From Bacillota bacterium (GTDB lineage Bacteria > Bacillota > Clostridia > Lachnospirales > Lachnospiraceae), in NCBI GenBank assembly GCA_023391695.1, contig JAEWAK010000031.1, positions 1 to 64,000 on the forward strand: a stretch of 64,000 nucleotides of DNA, given 5' to 3'. The number at the start of each line of letters is the position of its first letter. Within the stretch, counting starts at the first letter, position 1. The position numbers were made by a program, and so were the translations under genes. Below, piece by piece: positions 54,399 to 63,063 of the stretch. The notes beneath the pieces were generated by a model. It worked only from the letters and a program-made list of their open reading frames with translations. It ran no database searches and was not told the DNA's origin.

Positions 54399-55769
54399 AT
54401 GTCTTCAAAAAATCAATCTATCGGCTACCTGCCTGATGAGCGTCCCCCGTTTCCGGAATTAATTCTATTTGCATTACAGCAGATCGTAGTTATGTTCCCC
54501 GCAACGGTATTGGTGGCACTGATTACCGGTTTCCACGTATCTACAACTATTTTTGCCAGCGGTTTGGCAACCTTTTCTTTTATTCTTGTAACAGGAAGAA
54601 AGATACCGCTATATTACGGTTCCAGTTTTTCCTATATTGCAGCAATTGCTTCTATTATGAGCGCTGAAGCATTTTCCGGTTACAGTCTCAATGACAAAAT
54701 CTCCATAGCACAATTTGGTATCGTAATGTCCGGTTTCGTTTCCATTCTCGCCGGAATGATCATCAGAAGAAGCGGCCGTTCAACCATCGAAAAAGTTCTT
54801 CCGCCAACTGTTACAGGAAGTATTGCCATTATTATCGGTTTATCCCTTGCTTCCAATGCTATGACCAACGCAGCATCCCATCCGGAAGTTTCCGCAGATC
54901 TTACAGGCCTTGCAGGTAATATCGCCTGGATTATTGCAATTATTACCCTTTTATCAACAATTTTATATTCTGTATACTTAAAAGGTAAGCTGAGTCAGCT
55001 GCCTATTCTTTTTGGCCTTTTTACGGGTTATATTGCTGCGGCCATCCTCGGCGGGATAACCGGAATACCTTTTATTAACTTCCACACGATTGATTCCGGC
55101 AGTATTTTTAACCTGCCGATCTTCACCTTACCCAAACCGTCCTGGGCCGCCGTTGCGGCAATTATGCCTATTGCAATCGCAACCATACCGGAATCCACGG
55201 CACATGTTTACCAGCTTCATATTTATGTAAATGACCTGGCCAGGAAAAAAGGTTCCAAAAGGTATGATATTGATGATAAACTTGGACTTAACCTAATCGG
55301 TGACGGTATCGGTGATATCGTATCCGGTTTCATCGGCGGTCCGGCAGGGACAAACTACGGTGAGAATATCAGTACCATGGCTTTATCCAAAATATTCTCC
55401 GTTCCCGTATTGATTGCGGCAGCCATAATAACCATGATAATCTCCTGTTTTACCCCGCTAATTAATGCGGTATATTCCATCCCTACGGCCGTAATAGGCG
55501 GTTTATCCATTTATTTATTCGGTATTATCGCCGCACAGGGGATTACCATTATGATGGACCGTAAAGTAGATATGTTTAAATCCAAAAACTTAGCCGTAAT
55601 TGCAGTAATCTTAATTATTGGTTTAGGCGGAAGCTTTGGATTTGAAGGCGGAATGATACCCATGTTCGGAATTGAATTCCCCGCTATAGCTTCTGCGGCC
55701 GTAGCCGGCATTGTATTAAATCTCCTCCTTTCCATCGGAGAAAAACCGGAAGCTTCCACCGTGGAATAA
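54399..55769 (+). CDS. Uracil/xanthine permease (NCS2 family)
   Basis: 456 residues with about 14 hydrophobic segments. NCS2 hallmarks are LFALQQIVVMFPATVLVALITG at the N terminus, the substrate-loop AIATIPESTAHVYQ (Glu and the following region) and GGPAGTNYGENISTMALS. The last fits uracil transporters (UraA/PyrP) best. AGGAGG precedes the ATG. It is monocistronic, ending in a terminator at 55787. Xanthine cannot be excluded. Confidence 0.87.
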   Translation: MSSKNQSIGYLPDERPPFPELILFALQQIVVMFPATVLVALITGFHVSTTIFASGLATFSFILVTGRKIPLYYGSSFSYIAAIASIMSAEAFSGYSLNDKISIAQFGIVMSGFVSILAGMIIRRSGRSTIEKVLPPTVTGSIAIIIGLSLASNAMTNAASHPEVSADLTGLAGNIAWIIAIITLLSTILYSVYLKGKLSQLPILFGLFTGYIAAAILGGITGIPFINFHTIDSGSIFNLPIFTLPKPSWAAVAAIMPIAIATIPESTAHVYQLHIYVNDLARKKGSKRYDIDDKLGLNLIGDGIGDIVSGFIGGPAGTNYGENISTMALSKIFSVPVLIAAAIITMIISCFTPLINAVYSIPTAVIGGLSIYLFGIIAAQGITIMMDRKVDMFKSKNLAVIAVILIIGLGGSFGFEGGMIPMFGIEFPAIASAAVAGIVLNLLLSIGEKPEASTVE

Positions 55770-55786
55770 TCGGGTCAAAATACAAT

Positions 55787-55823
55787 ACAGAGGTGTTGAT
55801 TTATTTCACACCTCTGTTTTTTG
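55787..55823 (+). terminator. Terminator of the uracil permease gene
   Basis: ACAGAGGTGT pairs with ACACCTCTGT over 10 bases and is followed by six T, 18 bases after the stop. Confidence 0.92.
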
Positions 55824-55905
55824 TTTCTTCTTTTAATTGTGACTCACTCAAGATCCGGTTTCCAGCTTACTAAAAACCATTATAAAGCCAAATTAACATT
55901 CTTTA

Positions 55906-56133
55906 TTGATTTCAAAATTTCCGCATGTAATGCAGTTCAAAGGTAAGGAAGTGTCAAAAATACGGCAGGAAGAAACAGTCAAGAAGTACAAGAGGCGGTT
56001 AATCAATGATAAAAGGTGGCATAATGAACTGGACGTCCATATCTGTCAAAAGCTGTATGAATCCTACGATATGAGAGCGTATGCTCTTGTTTCGCGAAAA
56101 CAACGAAGTTTGAAAGCGGCGGTGAAAAATTAG
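55906..56133 (+). CDS. Short unrecognised frame, possible gene remnant
   Basis: Up to 75 residues, probably fewer (internal ATG giving MQFKGKEVSKIRQEETVKKY). It is basic, with no membrane segment and no ribosome binding site. It lies in the accessory patch that also holds broken mobile-element genes, so it could be a fragment. Function unknown. Confidence 0.25.
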   Translation: MISKFPHVMQFKGKEVSKIRQEETVKKYKRRLINDKRWHNELDVHICQKLYESYDMRAYALVSRKQRSLKAAVKN

Positions 56134-56140
56134 CACCATA

Positions 56141-56192
56141 TTGACAAAACAGTTTAATGGTGTTAAACTAAGATAGATTTAACGTCATTAAA
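56141..56192 (+). promoter_or_regulatory. Promoter and twin operators of the BlaI-M56 pair
   Basis: TTGACA (56141-56146), 17-base spacer, TAAACT (56164-56169). GTTTAATGGTGTTAAAC (56152-56168) lies in the spacer/-10, and TTTAACGTCATTAAA (56178-56192) just downstream. Both are (G)TTTAA-N5-TTAAA(C) inverted repeats, the expected layout for BlaI-type repression. Confidence 0.82.
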
Positions 56193-56208
56193 CCAAGGAG
56201 GAGTTTGT

Positions 56209-56568
56209 ATGGTTGAATACAAATTAGGTGTTATGGAAATGAAGTTTGCAGATTTGATGTGGGAGAACGAGCCCATTTCCTCCGGTGACTTGGTGAAATT
56301 ATGTGAACAGAAATTAGGCTGGAAAAAATCTACTACCTATACTATGCTGCGCCGCCTATGCCAACGCAATATTTTCAAAAATCAAGATAGTTTGGTTTCT
56401 TCTATTCTATCCAAGCAAGAGTTCCATGCTTTGCAGAGCGAAAAGTTTATTGAAGAAACCTTTGACGGCTCGTTGCCGCAATTTTTAGCAGCATTTTCGA
56501 CAAGGAAAAAGCTGACGGATAAAGAAATTGACGAGTTGGAAAAATTAATACGCCAAAACAGGGGGTGA
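56209..56568 (+). CDS. BlaI/MecI-family transcriptional repressor
   Basis: 119 residues. A winged helix-turn-helix (residues 5-75: MKFADLMWENEPISSGDLVK and WKKSTTYTMLRRLCQRNIF) is followed by a C-terminal dimerisation helix. In the known systems the partner M56 protease inactivates the repressor when a signal, often a beta-lactam, is sensed. GGAGGAG precedes the ATG. It lies 4 bases before the M56 gene. No beta-lactamase gene is present, so the regulon may only be this pair. Confidence 0.92.
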   Translation: MVEYKLGVMEMKFADLMWENEPISSGDLVKLCEQKLGWKKSTTYTMLRRLCQRNIFKNQDSLVSSILSKQEFHALQSEKFIEETFDGSLPQFLAAFSTRKKLTDKEIDELEKLIRQNRG

Positions 56569-56572
56569 ACCT

Positions 56573-58555
56573 ATGCCGTATTTTATTCAATCGAAAATTC
56601 TTTACACTTTTTTACAAATCCTCAATATGAGTTTGACCGCAAGTATCATAATTGCTTTAGTACTGGTTGCACGACTGATTTTGGAAAAGGCTCCCAAGGT
56701 TTTCTCTTATGCATTGTGGAGCGTTGTGTTCTTTCGGCTTCTTTGCCCAATCTCCTTTGAAAGTATGTTTAGCTTGTTGCCGATCAATGCAAGTCCCATT
56801 TCAACCAATACCATTTATTCAGAAACACCTCAAATAAGCACAGGTATAACGACTGTTGACAATGCAATCAACCCCCTATTGCCCGCTCCTGCAAACGGCG
56901 CAAGTGACGATAATCCATTGCTGATAGCGGCAACCATCGGTGAAAGCCTCTGGATTATGGGGATAGTTTTGCTTTTGACTTATAGCATAGTTTCTCTTTT
57001 GCGATTACATAAAAAACTGATAGGCGCAGTAAAACTGCACGATAACATTTTTCTTGCCGACCACATTGCTTCCCCTTTTCTTATCGGTCTGTTTCGTCCA
57101 AAAATTTACTTACCGTCGACTTTAGCAGAGCATGAGCAAAGCTATATTATCCTGCATGAGCAAACCCATATTCGGCGCTTTGACCATGTAATGAAAATCG
57201 TGGCGTTTGCGGCTTTGTGTATCCACTGGTTTAATCCGCTCGTTTGGATCGCGTTTACGCTAATGATCAAGGACATGGAAATGTCCTGTGATGAAAGCGT
57301 AATAAAACGACTGGGGGCTAACATTCGAGAGGAATATTCTGCATTGCTTTTAAGCCTTGCAACGGGCAGAAAGATCATTGCTGGTACTCCTCTGGCCTTT
57401 GGAGAAGGAGATACGAAAAGCAGGATAAAGAATGTACTACGATACAAAAAACCTGCCTTGTGGGTCATGCTGGCAGCATTGATTGTCGTATCGGCAATCT
57501 GTATTGCATTTGCGTCCAACCCGCCGCGTACATCAATGGAATGGGCTAAAAAGCTGCGTGTCGAGGATGTTGTAAAAATTGAGTTGGTCGTAATGCCGAG
57601 TGATGAAGATGAGCGGTATCGCCTATTTGACCGTTCTGAGTTTACCGATGTCGTTGCATTAGTTAATAAAAGCCGGGGCAGGTATCTTCCAAACCCGGAG
57701 AGTCTGGCAGGCGGTGGTGTAACATACTATATTACCACCACAGATGGGGTGCGCCATATATTTAGTAACAACGGCTATTTATTTATCGATGGGGACTCTT
57801 ATGATACCGGGCATCGTTGGCTTTCATCGTGGGGCAATGTAAAGGGAAACGCTCCTCTGCCGGAAACTTTCCTCTTTGGCAATGAGAATTTCCTAACTCT
57901 TGACGAACTGAAACTCATTGCGCAAAAGGGTGATTCTATTTCTTGGGATGATTTTGCGCCCTACTATGGGCAGGCTGTCGGTTTTGGTTTGTATATTATG
58001 CACTATCCAATGGAGCCGCCCTATTATGTTACGGTTGGCGGGGTGCCAGGGGAACCGCCGATGTATGTTTACTTATACTCTACCGAAAAGGAGCATTATA
58101 TTGATATTCGGCAGGAAAGTATCGACGATTTCGTCCAAAAATCAGATAATGAAAATGGTAGCAATTCGACTATTGAATCTATTGCCTGGGAGTTTATAAA
58201 TGATAACATTGTTAATTATGAACAAACCCCCGGAGTAGAAATAATTGATAGCAAAATATCGTTTTTAGAACTGGTTACAAGACCAGGTCTTGATAATCTT
58301 GCCGATAGAACCGTCTATGTATTTTTATTGGAATACCGCCTGTTACCAAAAGATTTAAGCAAAGTAGTATTGGCTGGAGGCATGGATGTAGACGAACAAG
58401 GCTGGATTACAGAGCGTAGCAGTATGGGTCAACCATTAATTGTTGCATTTGAGGAAGAAGGTAAAGCGGAATTAATCGGCTTCCTTTGGTCGGCAGAAAT
58501 ATCAGAGAAGGACAGGGGTTTAGAAGCAGCAGTAAAAGCTTTACTGGAAAAGTGA
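56573..58555 (+). CDS. BlaR1-like M56-family membrane metallopeptidase
   Basis: 660 residues. Three or four N-terminal membrane helices flank the cytosolic zinc protease motif HEQTHIRR (about residues 194-201), followed by the distal Glu segment MEMSCDESVIKRLG. Another helix (VMLAALIVVSAICIAFA, near residue 305) leads to a 340-residue external domain. This is not a penicillin-binding fold like that of BlaR1 but an unrecognised sensor of mixed composition. It is paired with the BlaI repressor, and codon use in this pair looks different from the flanking core genes. Confidence 0.88.
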   Translation: MPYFIQSKILYTFLQILNMSLTASIIIALVLVARLILEKAPKVFSYALWSVVFFRLLCPISFESMFSLLPINASPISTNTIYSETPQISTGITTVDNAINPLLPAPANGASDDNPLLIAATIGESLWIMGIVLLLTYSIVSLLRLHKKLIGAVKLHDNIFLADHIASPFLIGLFRPKIYLPSTLAEHEQSYIILHEQTHIRRFDHVMKIVAFAALCIHWFNPLVWIAFTLMIKDMEMSCDESVIKRLGANIREEYSALLLSLATGRKIIAGTPLAFGEGDTKSRIKNVLRYKKPALWVMLAALIVVSAICIAFASNPPRTSMEWAKKLRVEDVVKIELVVMPSDEDERYRLFDRSEFTDVVALVNKSRGRYLPNPESLAGGGVTYYITTTDGVRHIFSNNGYLFIDGDSYDTGHRWLSSWGNVKGNAPLPETFLFGNENFLTLDELKLIAQKGDSISWDDFAPYYGQAVGFGLYIMHYPMEPPYYVTVGGVPGEPPMYVYLYSTEKEHYIDIRQESIDDFVQKSDNENGSNSTIESIAWEFINDNIVNYEQTPGVEIIDSKISFLELVTRPGLDNLADRTVYVFLLEYRLLPKDLSKVVLAGGMDVDEQGWITERSSMGQPLIVAFEEEGKAELIGFLWSAEISEKDRGLEAAVKALLEK

Positions 58556-58573
58556 AATTAGGCTTAGAGTACT

Positions 58574-58594
58574 CTTCGGGCCAATGGCCCGAAG
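58574..58594 (+). terminator. Possible terminator after the M56 gene
   Basis: CTTCGGGCC pairs with GGCCCGAAG around a 3-base loop, 19 bases after the stop; no T-run follows. Confidence 0.5.
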
Positions 58595-58603
58595 TGGTAT
58601 GTC

Positions 58604-58819
58604 CTATTCGCTATCGCAGAAAAACCCGTTTCTGTCAGCAAAAGCTTCAATCATCAGGCCCACACCAAGTCGAAAGCCATACAGAAAATTCTCATAGCTG
58701 TATACGGACGACCTGTCGTGTATCATATCGTCAAGCTGTCCCAACCGGCTCCAATCCTCTGGGGAAAGCGTGGCCTTGAAATACTCCGTTTCATCACTAA
58801 TTTTCCGGGAATCATAAAT
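58604..58819 (-). pseudogene. Remnant of an integrative-element protein (DUF6809-like)
   Basis: A minus-strand frame without a start codon reads YDSRKISDETEYFKATLSP then EDWSRLGQLDDMIHDRSSVY, YSYENFLYGFRLGVGLMIEA and ends FCDSE at 58606-58604. An in-frame TAA lies directly upstream. The sequence resembles small helical proteins, named DUF6809-like here from memory, found on clostridial integrative elements. It appears to be a decayed 3' part of such a gene. Confidence 0.6.
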
Positions 58820-58858
58820 TTAAAACTGCCCGGCGGATAGTTTTAAATGTTTCACTGA

Positions 58859-59350
58859 TTAAAAAATGCCCCCATTTTCCATATCAGTCTTATTCACAAA
58901 ATCCATATGGTATAGTTTTTCCCAATGATTAATGTTTAATGTTCCCTTAGTGAGACGGATTGCTAAAATACAACAGTTTTCATCCTTTTCATTATTTGCC
59001 ATATCGTACCATTCCGCAAAAGCTGTACGGAGTTTAGATCTTATTTCGGCATTATTTGGATCAAGCACCCAACCGAGGTTTTCACCTACTCCATTAGCGG
59101 TGAACATCTCTAAACAACCCGCGACCGAAACCTCCGGATTTTGTGAGATTTGCTGCATTTTGTTTGATTTTCCATGTGTTACAACATAAAATATGCCCTC
59201 TTCATAATAGGCGTCCACACTACGGACAACCGGGCGAAGCATTCCGTTAGCTCCCGGCTCCCGCGCAATCGTCGCGAGGGAAATAACATTGTCTTTGCCG
59301 TTTCCGAACTTTTCTTCGATTAATTTTAATCCTTCTTCGTAATTACTCAT
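58859..59350 (-). CDS. Pyridoxamine 5'-phosphate oxidase-like flavin-binding protein
   Basis: 163 residues from the ATG at 59350 (MSNYEEGLKLIEEKFGNGKD), with GGAGG 8 bases upstream. The split-barrel FMN-binding fold is suggested by MLRPVVRSVDAYYEEGIFYVV, then THGKSNKMQQISQNPEVSVAG. Such proteins bind FMN or related cofactors and act as small reductases or nitroimidazole-type detoxifiers. The start region overlaps the decayed 5' end of a tnpB gene, so its ribosome binding site was probably formed from transposon sequence. Confidence 0.8.
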   Translation of the reverse strand: MSNYEEGLKLIEEKFGNGKDNVISLATIAREPGANGMLRPVVRSVDAYYEEGIFYVVTHGKSNKMQQISQNPEVSVAGCLEMFTANGVGENLGWVLDPNNAEIRSKLRTAFAEWYDMANNEKDENCCILAIRLTKGTLNINHWEKLYHMDFVNKTDMENGGIF

Positions 59351-59369
59351 TTGCTTTTCCTCCAGCATT

Positions 59370-59456
59370 AATTTTCGTTGTATGAAAACTTAATTCCTCA
59401 ATGACAGCCAGTGTTTCAGCTGACAGCTTCAGCCTATATTGAAACGATATTTTCAT
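59370..59456 (-). pseudogene. 5' fragment of an IS200/IS605-family tnpB
   Basis: Starting at ATG 59456 with GGAGGTGG upstream, the frame reads MKISFQYRLKLSAETLAVIE then ELSFHTTKIN, the typical N terminus of an OrfB/TnpB protein. Homology stops near 59370, after which the frame runs into the flavin-binding gene and stops at 59343. The rest of tnpB (RuvC and zinc domains) is absent. Confidence 0.72.
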
Positions 59457-59484
59457 CCTATTCCACCTCCACTTCTACAGGTAT

Positions 59485-59536
59485 ATTATACCATGTACAG
59501 GCAAAACACGCAATCAAATATTCCGAACACAAGTTC
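59485..59536 (-). promoter_or_regulatory. Promoter with SOS-box-like dyad before the tnpB fragment
   Basis: Minus-strand TTGCGT (59513-59508), 17-base spacer, TATAAT (59490-59485). CGAACACAAGTTC (59524-59536) fits GAAC-N4-GTTC, the core of Firmicute LexA sites, just upstream of the -35. Confidence 0.55.
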
Positions 59537-59923
59537 TTTTACATTATTAAGTAAGGGTAGAGGGATGTATATAGAGTCAAGGGAGTGTCTTTGTAGACAG
59601 CAAGTCATCTCCCACCTCAGAGGAAGGAATCTTCTTGCTGCCAAATGATAAAATAATGTGCACCTGTTCATACCGGACTCTTATACAAGTTATAACCATA
59701 ATTGTCTATTTCAAATATTATATCAAGATTTATGACTTTTGGAAATAATGAATAATTAATAGGCAATACCCAATTAGAAAATATTTGATGGACTTTGCCA
59801 ACATCTCGAAGTTGGACCGAAGTTCGGACGATAGACGAGAGTTCCATATACGTCCTATCCGCTGTTGAAATCGGATTGTCATTTGCGGCTTTCCAGCGTC
59901 AATATTTTGCTTCGGCTTCCCGC

Positions 59924-59973
59924 CCAATAAAAAAACGTCATGTCCTCACATTCGGCATGACGCTTTTTATTGG
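59924..59973 (-). terminator. Bidirectional terminator after the purine permease
   Basis: CCAATAAAAAAACGTCATG (59924-59942) pairs with CATGACGCTTTTTATTGG (59956-59973), with A and T tracts on both flanks, about 95 bases downstream of the permease stop. Confidence 0.85.
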
Positions 59974-60067
59974 AAGCCTATTTCGGGCTTTTACGATCAC
60001 AGGCAAGGTAAGCGTGTGTTGTGTTATGGTATCTTTAACTACGAGAACCCCCTGATTCCCATTATGA

Positions 60068-61486
60068 TCAGATTCTTGCTAAGATAATAAAGTTAAGGAT
60101 AAATAAACCGGTGGCAACCCAGAGAACAGGATGTACTTCCTTTGCCTTTCCTTTGCAGATCTTAACCAGGCAGTAGAATATAAATCCGGCCGCGATACCA
60201 TAAGAAATGCTGTAGCAGAAAGCCATAAAAATTGCTGCAAAAAACGCCGGTATAGCTTCGTCCAGGTCAGACCAGTTAACTTCTTTAAAAGAAGCTAACA
60301 TCATGATACCAACGGCGATCAAGGCCGGTGCGGTAGCCTGAGCAGGAACAATGCCTACAAAAGGAGCCAGGAACATACTGATCAGGAATAACAGAGCCGT
60401 TACCACGGAGGTCAGGCCGGTGCGGCCGCCCGCACCGATACCGGCAGCGCTTTCCACGTAAGTGGTTGTATTCGAAGTACCGAAAATAGCACCGATGGAT
60501 GTTGCTATGGAGTCTGCAAATAAGGCCTTGTCCATCTTGGATTTAAAGCCGGAACCATCCTGAAGAGCTTTTTCATCCGCAGCGTCGAAAATGCCGGTTC
60601 TTTTTCCGGTTCCGATAAAGGTTCCGAGGGTATCAAAGGTATCGGATAAGCTGAATGCGAAAATTGTCATTAATACAAGGGGTATCTTGGAAGTATCGCT
60701 GAATAAAGATAAAAGTCCGTCCTTACCAAGAGCAGCACCAAAGGTTGTCCCAAGCTGGCCGAAGGAATCTCCCAAACCTGCAGTTGCACTAAGGGCCGAT
60801 AAATCCACCACACCCATAGGAATACCGATGATAGTCGTAGCTGCGATGCCGATCAAAATAGCACCCTTAACTTTTAAGATCAAAAGTACAAACATGATGA
60901 GAATACCGATTAAAGCCAGAATAACCCCGGGAGTATTAAAATCAACCAGTGCCGGTACAATACCGCTGTTTGCAATTACGGTACCGCTGTCTAACTGGGT
61001 ATAAGTGCCGGGATCCGCGGTAAAATTCAGGAGACCCGCATTTTTTATACCGATATAGGCAATGAAGATACCGATACCGCCGCCGATGGCATTCTGGACG
61101 CTGCCCGGGATGGCTTTGATAATTAATTTACGGATCTTGGTAACCGTTATGATAATGTTAATGATACCGCATAAAAATACCATTGCCAGAGCCTGCTGCC
61201 AGGAAAAGTTCAATCCAAAGACAACCGTGTAAGTAAAAAATGCGTTTAACCCCATACCGGGAGCCTGCGCATAGGGTACATTTGCAAAAAGTCCCATGAC
61301 CAGGGTACCCGTAGCGGATGCTATAATCGTAGCCAGAAATACCGCTCCGCTCGGTATATTGGTCTGGCTCAGCATCTGCGGGTTAACAAAGATAATGTAG
61401 GCCATTGCAAAAAATGTGGTAATGCCGGCAACTACTTCCGTTGATACCGTAGTGCCGTTTTGCTTAAGTTTGAAAAATTTTTCCAT
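60068..61486 (-). CDS. pbuG: Guanine/hypoxanthine permease (AzgA/PbuG family, NCS2)
   Basis: 472 residues with 12-14 membrane segments. It starts MEKFFKLKQNGTTVSTEVVAGITTFFAMAYI (start of the family signature). It contains MGLNAFFTYTVVFG, FAFSLSDTFDTLGTFIGTG and SIATSIGAIFGTSNTTTYVESAAGIGAGGRTGL (family core near residue 320), the purine-binding region. AAGGAGAAGG precedes the ATG. No purine riboswitch was seen in the leader, which is unusual for this family in Firmicutes. The hairpin near 61510-61555 could be an attenuator. Confidence 0.9.
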   Translation of the reverse strand: MEKFFKLKQNGTTVSTEVVAGITTFFAMAYIIFVNPQMLSQTNIPSGAVFLATIIASATGTLVMGLFANVPYAQAPGMGLNAFFTYTVVFGLNFSWQQALAMVFLCGIINIIITVTKIRKLIIKAIPGSVQNAIGGGIGIFIAYIGIKNAGLLNFTADPGTYTQLDSGTVIANSGIVPALVDFNTPGVILALIGILIMFVLLILKVKGAILIGIAATTIIGIPMGVVDLSALSATAGLGDSFGQLGTTFGAALGKDGLLSLFSDTSKIPLVLMTIFAFSLSDTFDTLGTFIGTGKRTGIFDAADEKALQDGSGFKSKMDKALFADSIATSIGAIFGTSNTTTYVESAAGIGAGGRTGLTSVVTALLFLISMFLAPFVGIVPAQATAPALIAVGIMMLASFKEVNWSDLDEAIPAFFAAIFMAFCYSISYGIAAGFIFYCLVKICKGKAKEVHPVLWVATGLFILNFIILARI

Positions 61487-61609
61487 AACCTTCTCCTTTA
61501 GCTTTTTTATCTTAAGAGATCCAACAGGATAAGCCGTTTAAAAAAATGAATCTCTCAGTTTCTGATTATTTTTTAATAATTATTTCATAATAATTTTATA
61601 ACCAGCTTT

Positions 61610-61637
61610 ATTATACATGATTATCTTGATTAATCAA
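61610..61637 (-). promoter_or_regulatory. Promoter of the purine permease gene
   Basis: Minus-strand TTGATT (61637-61632), 16-base spacer, TATAAT (61615-61610), about 125 bases before the start codon. Confidence 0.72.
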
Positions 61638-61916
61638 TCTAATTTTACAAAGCCTTTTATTAAAAATTATTATTAATAAAATCTATTATGCTTATATATG
61701 TACCAAAATATTATTAATTGCCAACTCAAAAGGAGCCGCCTCTTCCGTAGTATTCAGCCAACTGCCGGAAAGGGTCGCCAATGCCGGCCGGAAGTTAAAA
61801 TTGATATTCGAAAAGAAAATGCAGGCATGTCAATCCATTCCGAAGCGGGGTATACAGGAACAAAAACAGTGATAAAGCATATTAATAAATAACCCTTTGT
61901 AACTATTCCGGACTTC

Positions 61917-62015
61917 TCAAGCCCAAAGCGGTCAGGCCGGCAAACCCTTCGGCACTCCAGGGTTATACAGTCAAAAAGGATATCCGTATCCGCTTTGCTG
62001 TGTGCTCATAACCTA
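61917..62015. repeat. Hairpin repeat related to 11760-11880
   Basis: CAAAGCGG near 61922 and CCGCTTTG near 61992 form complementary arms, with GGATATCCGTATCC-type inverted sequence just inside the right arm. The right end (CCGCTTTGCTGTGTGCTC) resembles the right arm of the 11826-11875 hairpin (CCGCTTTGTTATGCTC). Confidence 0.45.
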
Positions 62016-62077
62016 TTTTCATCTTATTGGCAATATGGTATACTTTGGATAAAAATGCAGGAAGAAAGGAAACCGCC

Positions 62078-63013
62078 ATGTTTTTTCAAATTCAAAATGA
62101 AATACATCCCATAACCTTAATGGAATATGATAAGGATATTTTAACCTTCGGTATAATATCCCTGGAAGAACTGGAAGAATGTTATGAGGATTTTGGCTTT
62201 GCACGGATAACGGTAATGGAATGTAAAAATGACACCCATCAGATTCACGGCGAAATCGAAGTCTATGAAGATTATCATTTCGGGATCATCACGGGAATCG
62301 AAACCAGGCATTTTATCCGGCTCCAGGACCGCATCGGAATTTATATAAAACAGAACCTATTTTTAATCGTTGTGATTGAAGACCAGGATGACAGCATGCG
62401 GGTGGAACTGTTTGAATCCCTTAAGCATATCAACCTGTCCAGAGTCACTTTGGAAAGACTGGTATACGGTTTTTTGGAACGGCTGATTTATAATAATTAT
62501 GCCACTCTCGAAACTCTTGAAGAAGAAATAAGCTCTCACGAAGATAAAATTAATGATAACCATCTCAACCGGAACTTTAATTATCAAATTACCGGAATCC
62601 GTAAAAGACTTTTGCTTCTGGACAATTATTATGAACAGCTCATAGTGATCGGAGAAGAGCTGGAGGAAAATGCAATCGATATATTCAAGGAGGATAATCT
62701 GAGGTATTTTAAATTATTTACCGACCGGGTGACCCGCTTAAGCAACAATACCAGGATGCTCCAGGATTACTGCATTCATGTAAGGGATGCTTATAACGCC
62801 CAGCTGAATTACAATCTGAATAATATCATGAAAATGTTTACGGTGGTTACCACCATATTCCTCCCTCTAACCCTGATCGTAGGCTGGTATGGAATGAACT
62901 TTACCTATATGCCGGAATTAAATTGGAAATATGGTTATATTTTTGTTATCATAATCAGTATCATTGTTGCTGCCATATGTATATTCTATTTTAAGAAGAA
63001 AAAATTTTTATAA
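62078..63013 (+). CDS. corA: CorA-family divalent cation transporter
   Basis: 311 residues from the ATG at 62078 (MFFQIQNEIHPITLMEYDKD), with AAAGGA 7 bases upstream. The large N-terminal cytosolic domain and coiled stalk helix are followed by two C-terminal membrane helices. The signature YGMNF lies at the end of the first (GWYGMNFTYMPELNWKYGY). It carries Mg2+ and possibly Co2+ or Ni2+ as a pentamer. The C terminus is basic (FKKKKFL), as is usual. Confidence 0.88.
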   Translation: MFFQIQNEIHPITLMEYDKDILTFGIISLEELEECYEDFGFARITVMECKNDTHQIHGEIEVYEDYHFGIITGIETRHFIRLQDRIGIYIKQNLFLIVVIEDQDDSMRVELFESLKHINLSRVTLERLVYGFLERLIYNNYATLETLEEEISSHEDKINDNHLNRNFNYQITGIRKRLLLLDNYYEQLIVIGEELEENAIDIFKEDNLRYFKLFTDRVTRLSNNTRMLQDYCIHVRDAYNAQLNYNLNNIMKMFTVVTTIFLPLTLIVGWYGMNFTYMPELNWKYGYIFVIIISIIVAAICIFYFKKKKFL

Positions 63014-63063
63014 GGACTCCATAATTTCATGGAACCTGTTTTTAAAGAAAGGAAGGATATAAT

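Larger units (their letters stand above)
59457..60067. other. Gene-poor stretch between the tnpB fragment and the purine permease
   Basis: Holds the promoter and SOS-like box of the tnpB fragment (59485-59536) and a bidirectional terminator (59924-59973). The short frames on both strands (59439-59648, 59730-59927, 59795-60055) lack ribosome binding sites and recognisable families. Confidence 0.5.
61487..62077. other. Intergenic region between the divergent purine permease and corA genes
   Basis: Contains the pbuG promoter (61610-61637), a leader stem GAGAGAT/ATCTCT-type (about 61510-61555), an unassigned protein-like plus-strand frame (61698-61892) without a ribosome binding site, and a hairpin repeat (61917-62015). 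Confidence 0.5.

Noticed and set aside
61487..61620. Purine riboswitch before the guanine/hypoxanthine permease
   Set aside because: The conserved loop sequences of the aptamer are not present; only a generic stem was seen.
61698..61892. Protein-like frames between pbuG and corA
   Set aside because: No start with a ribosome binding site and no recognised family; may be a decayed gene but not supportable.
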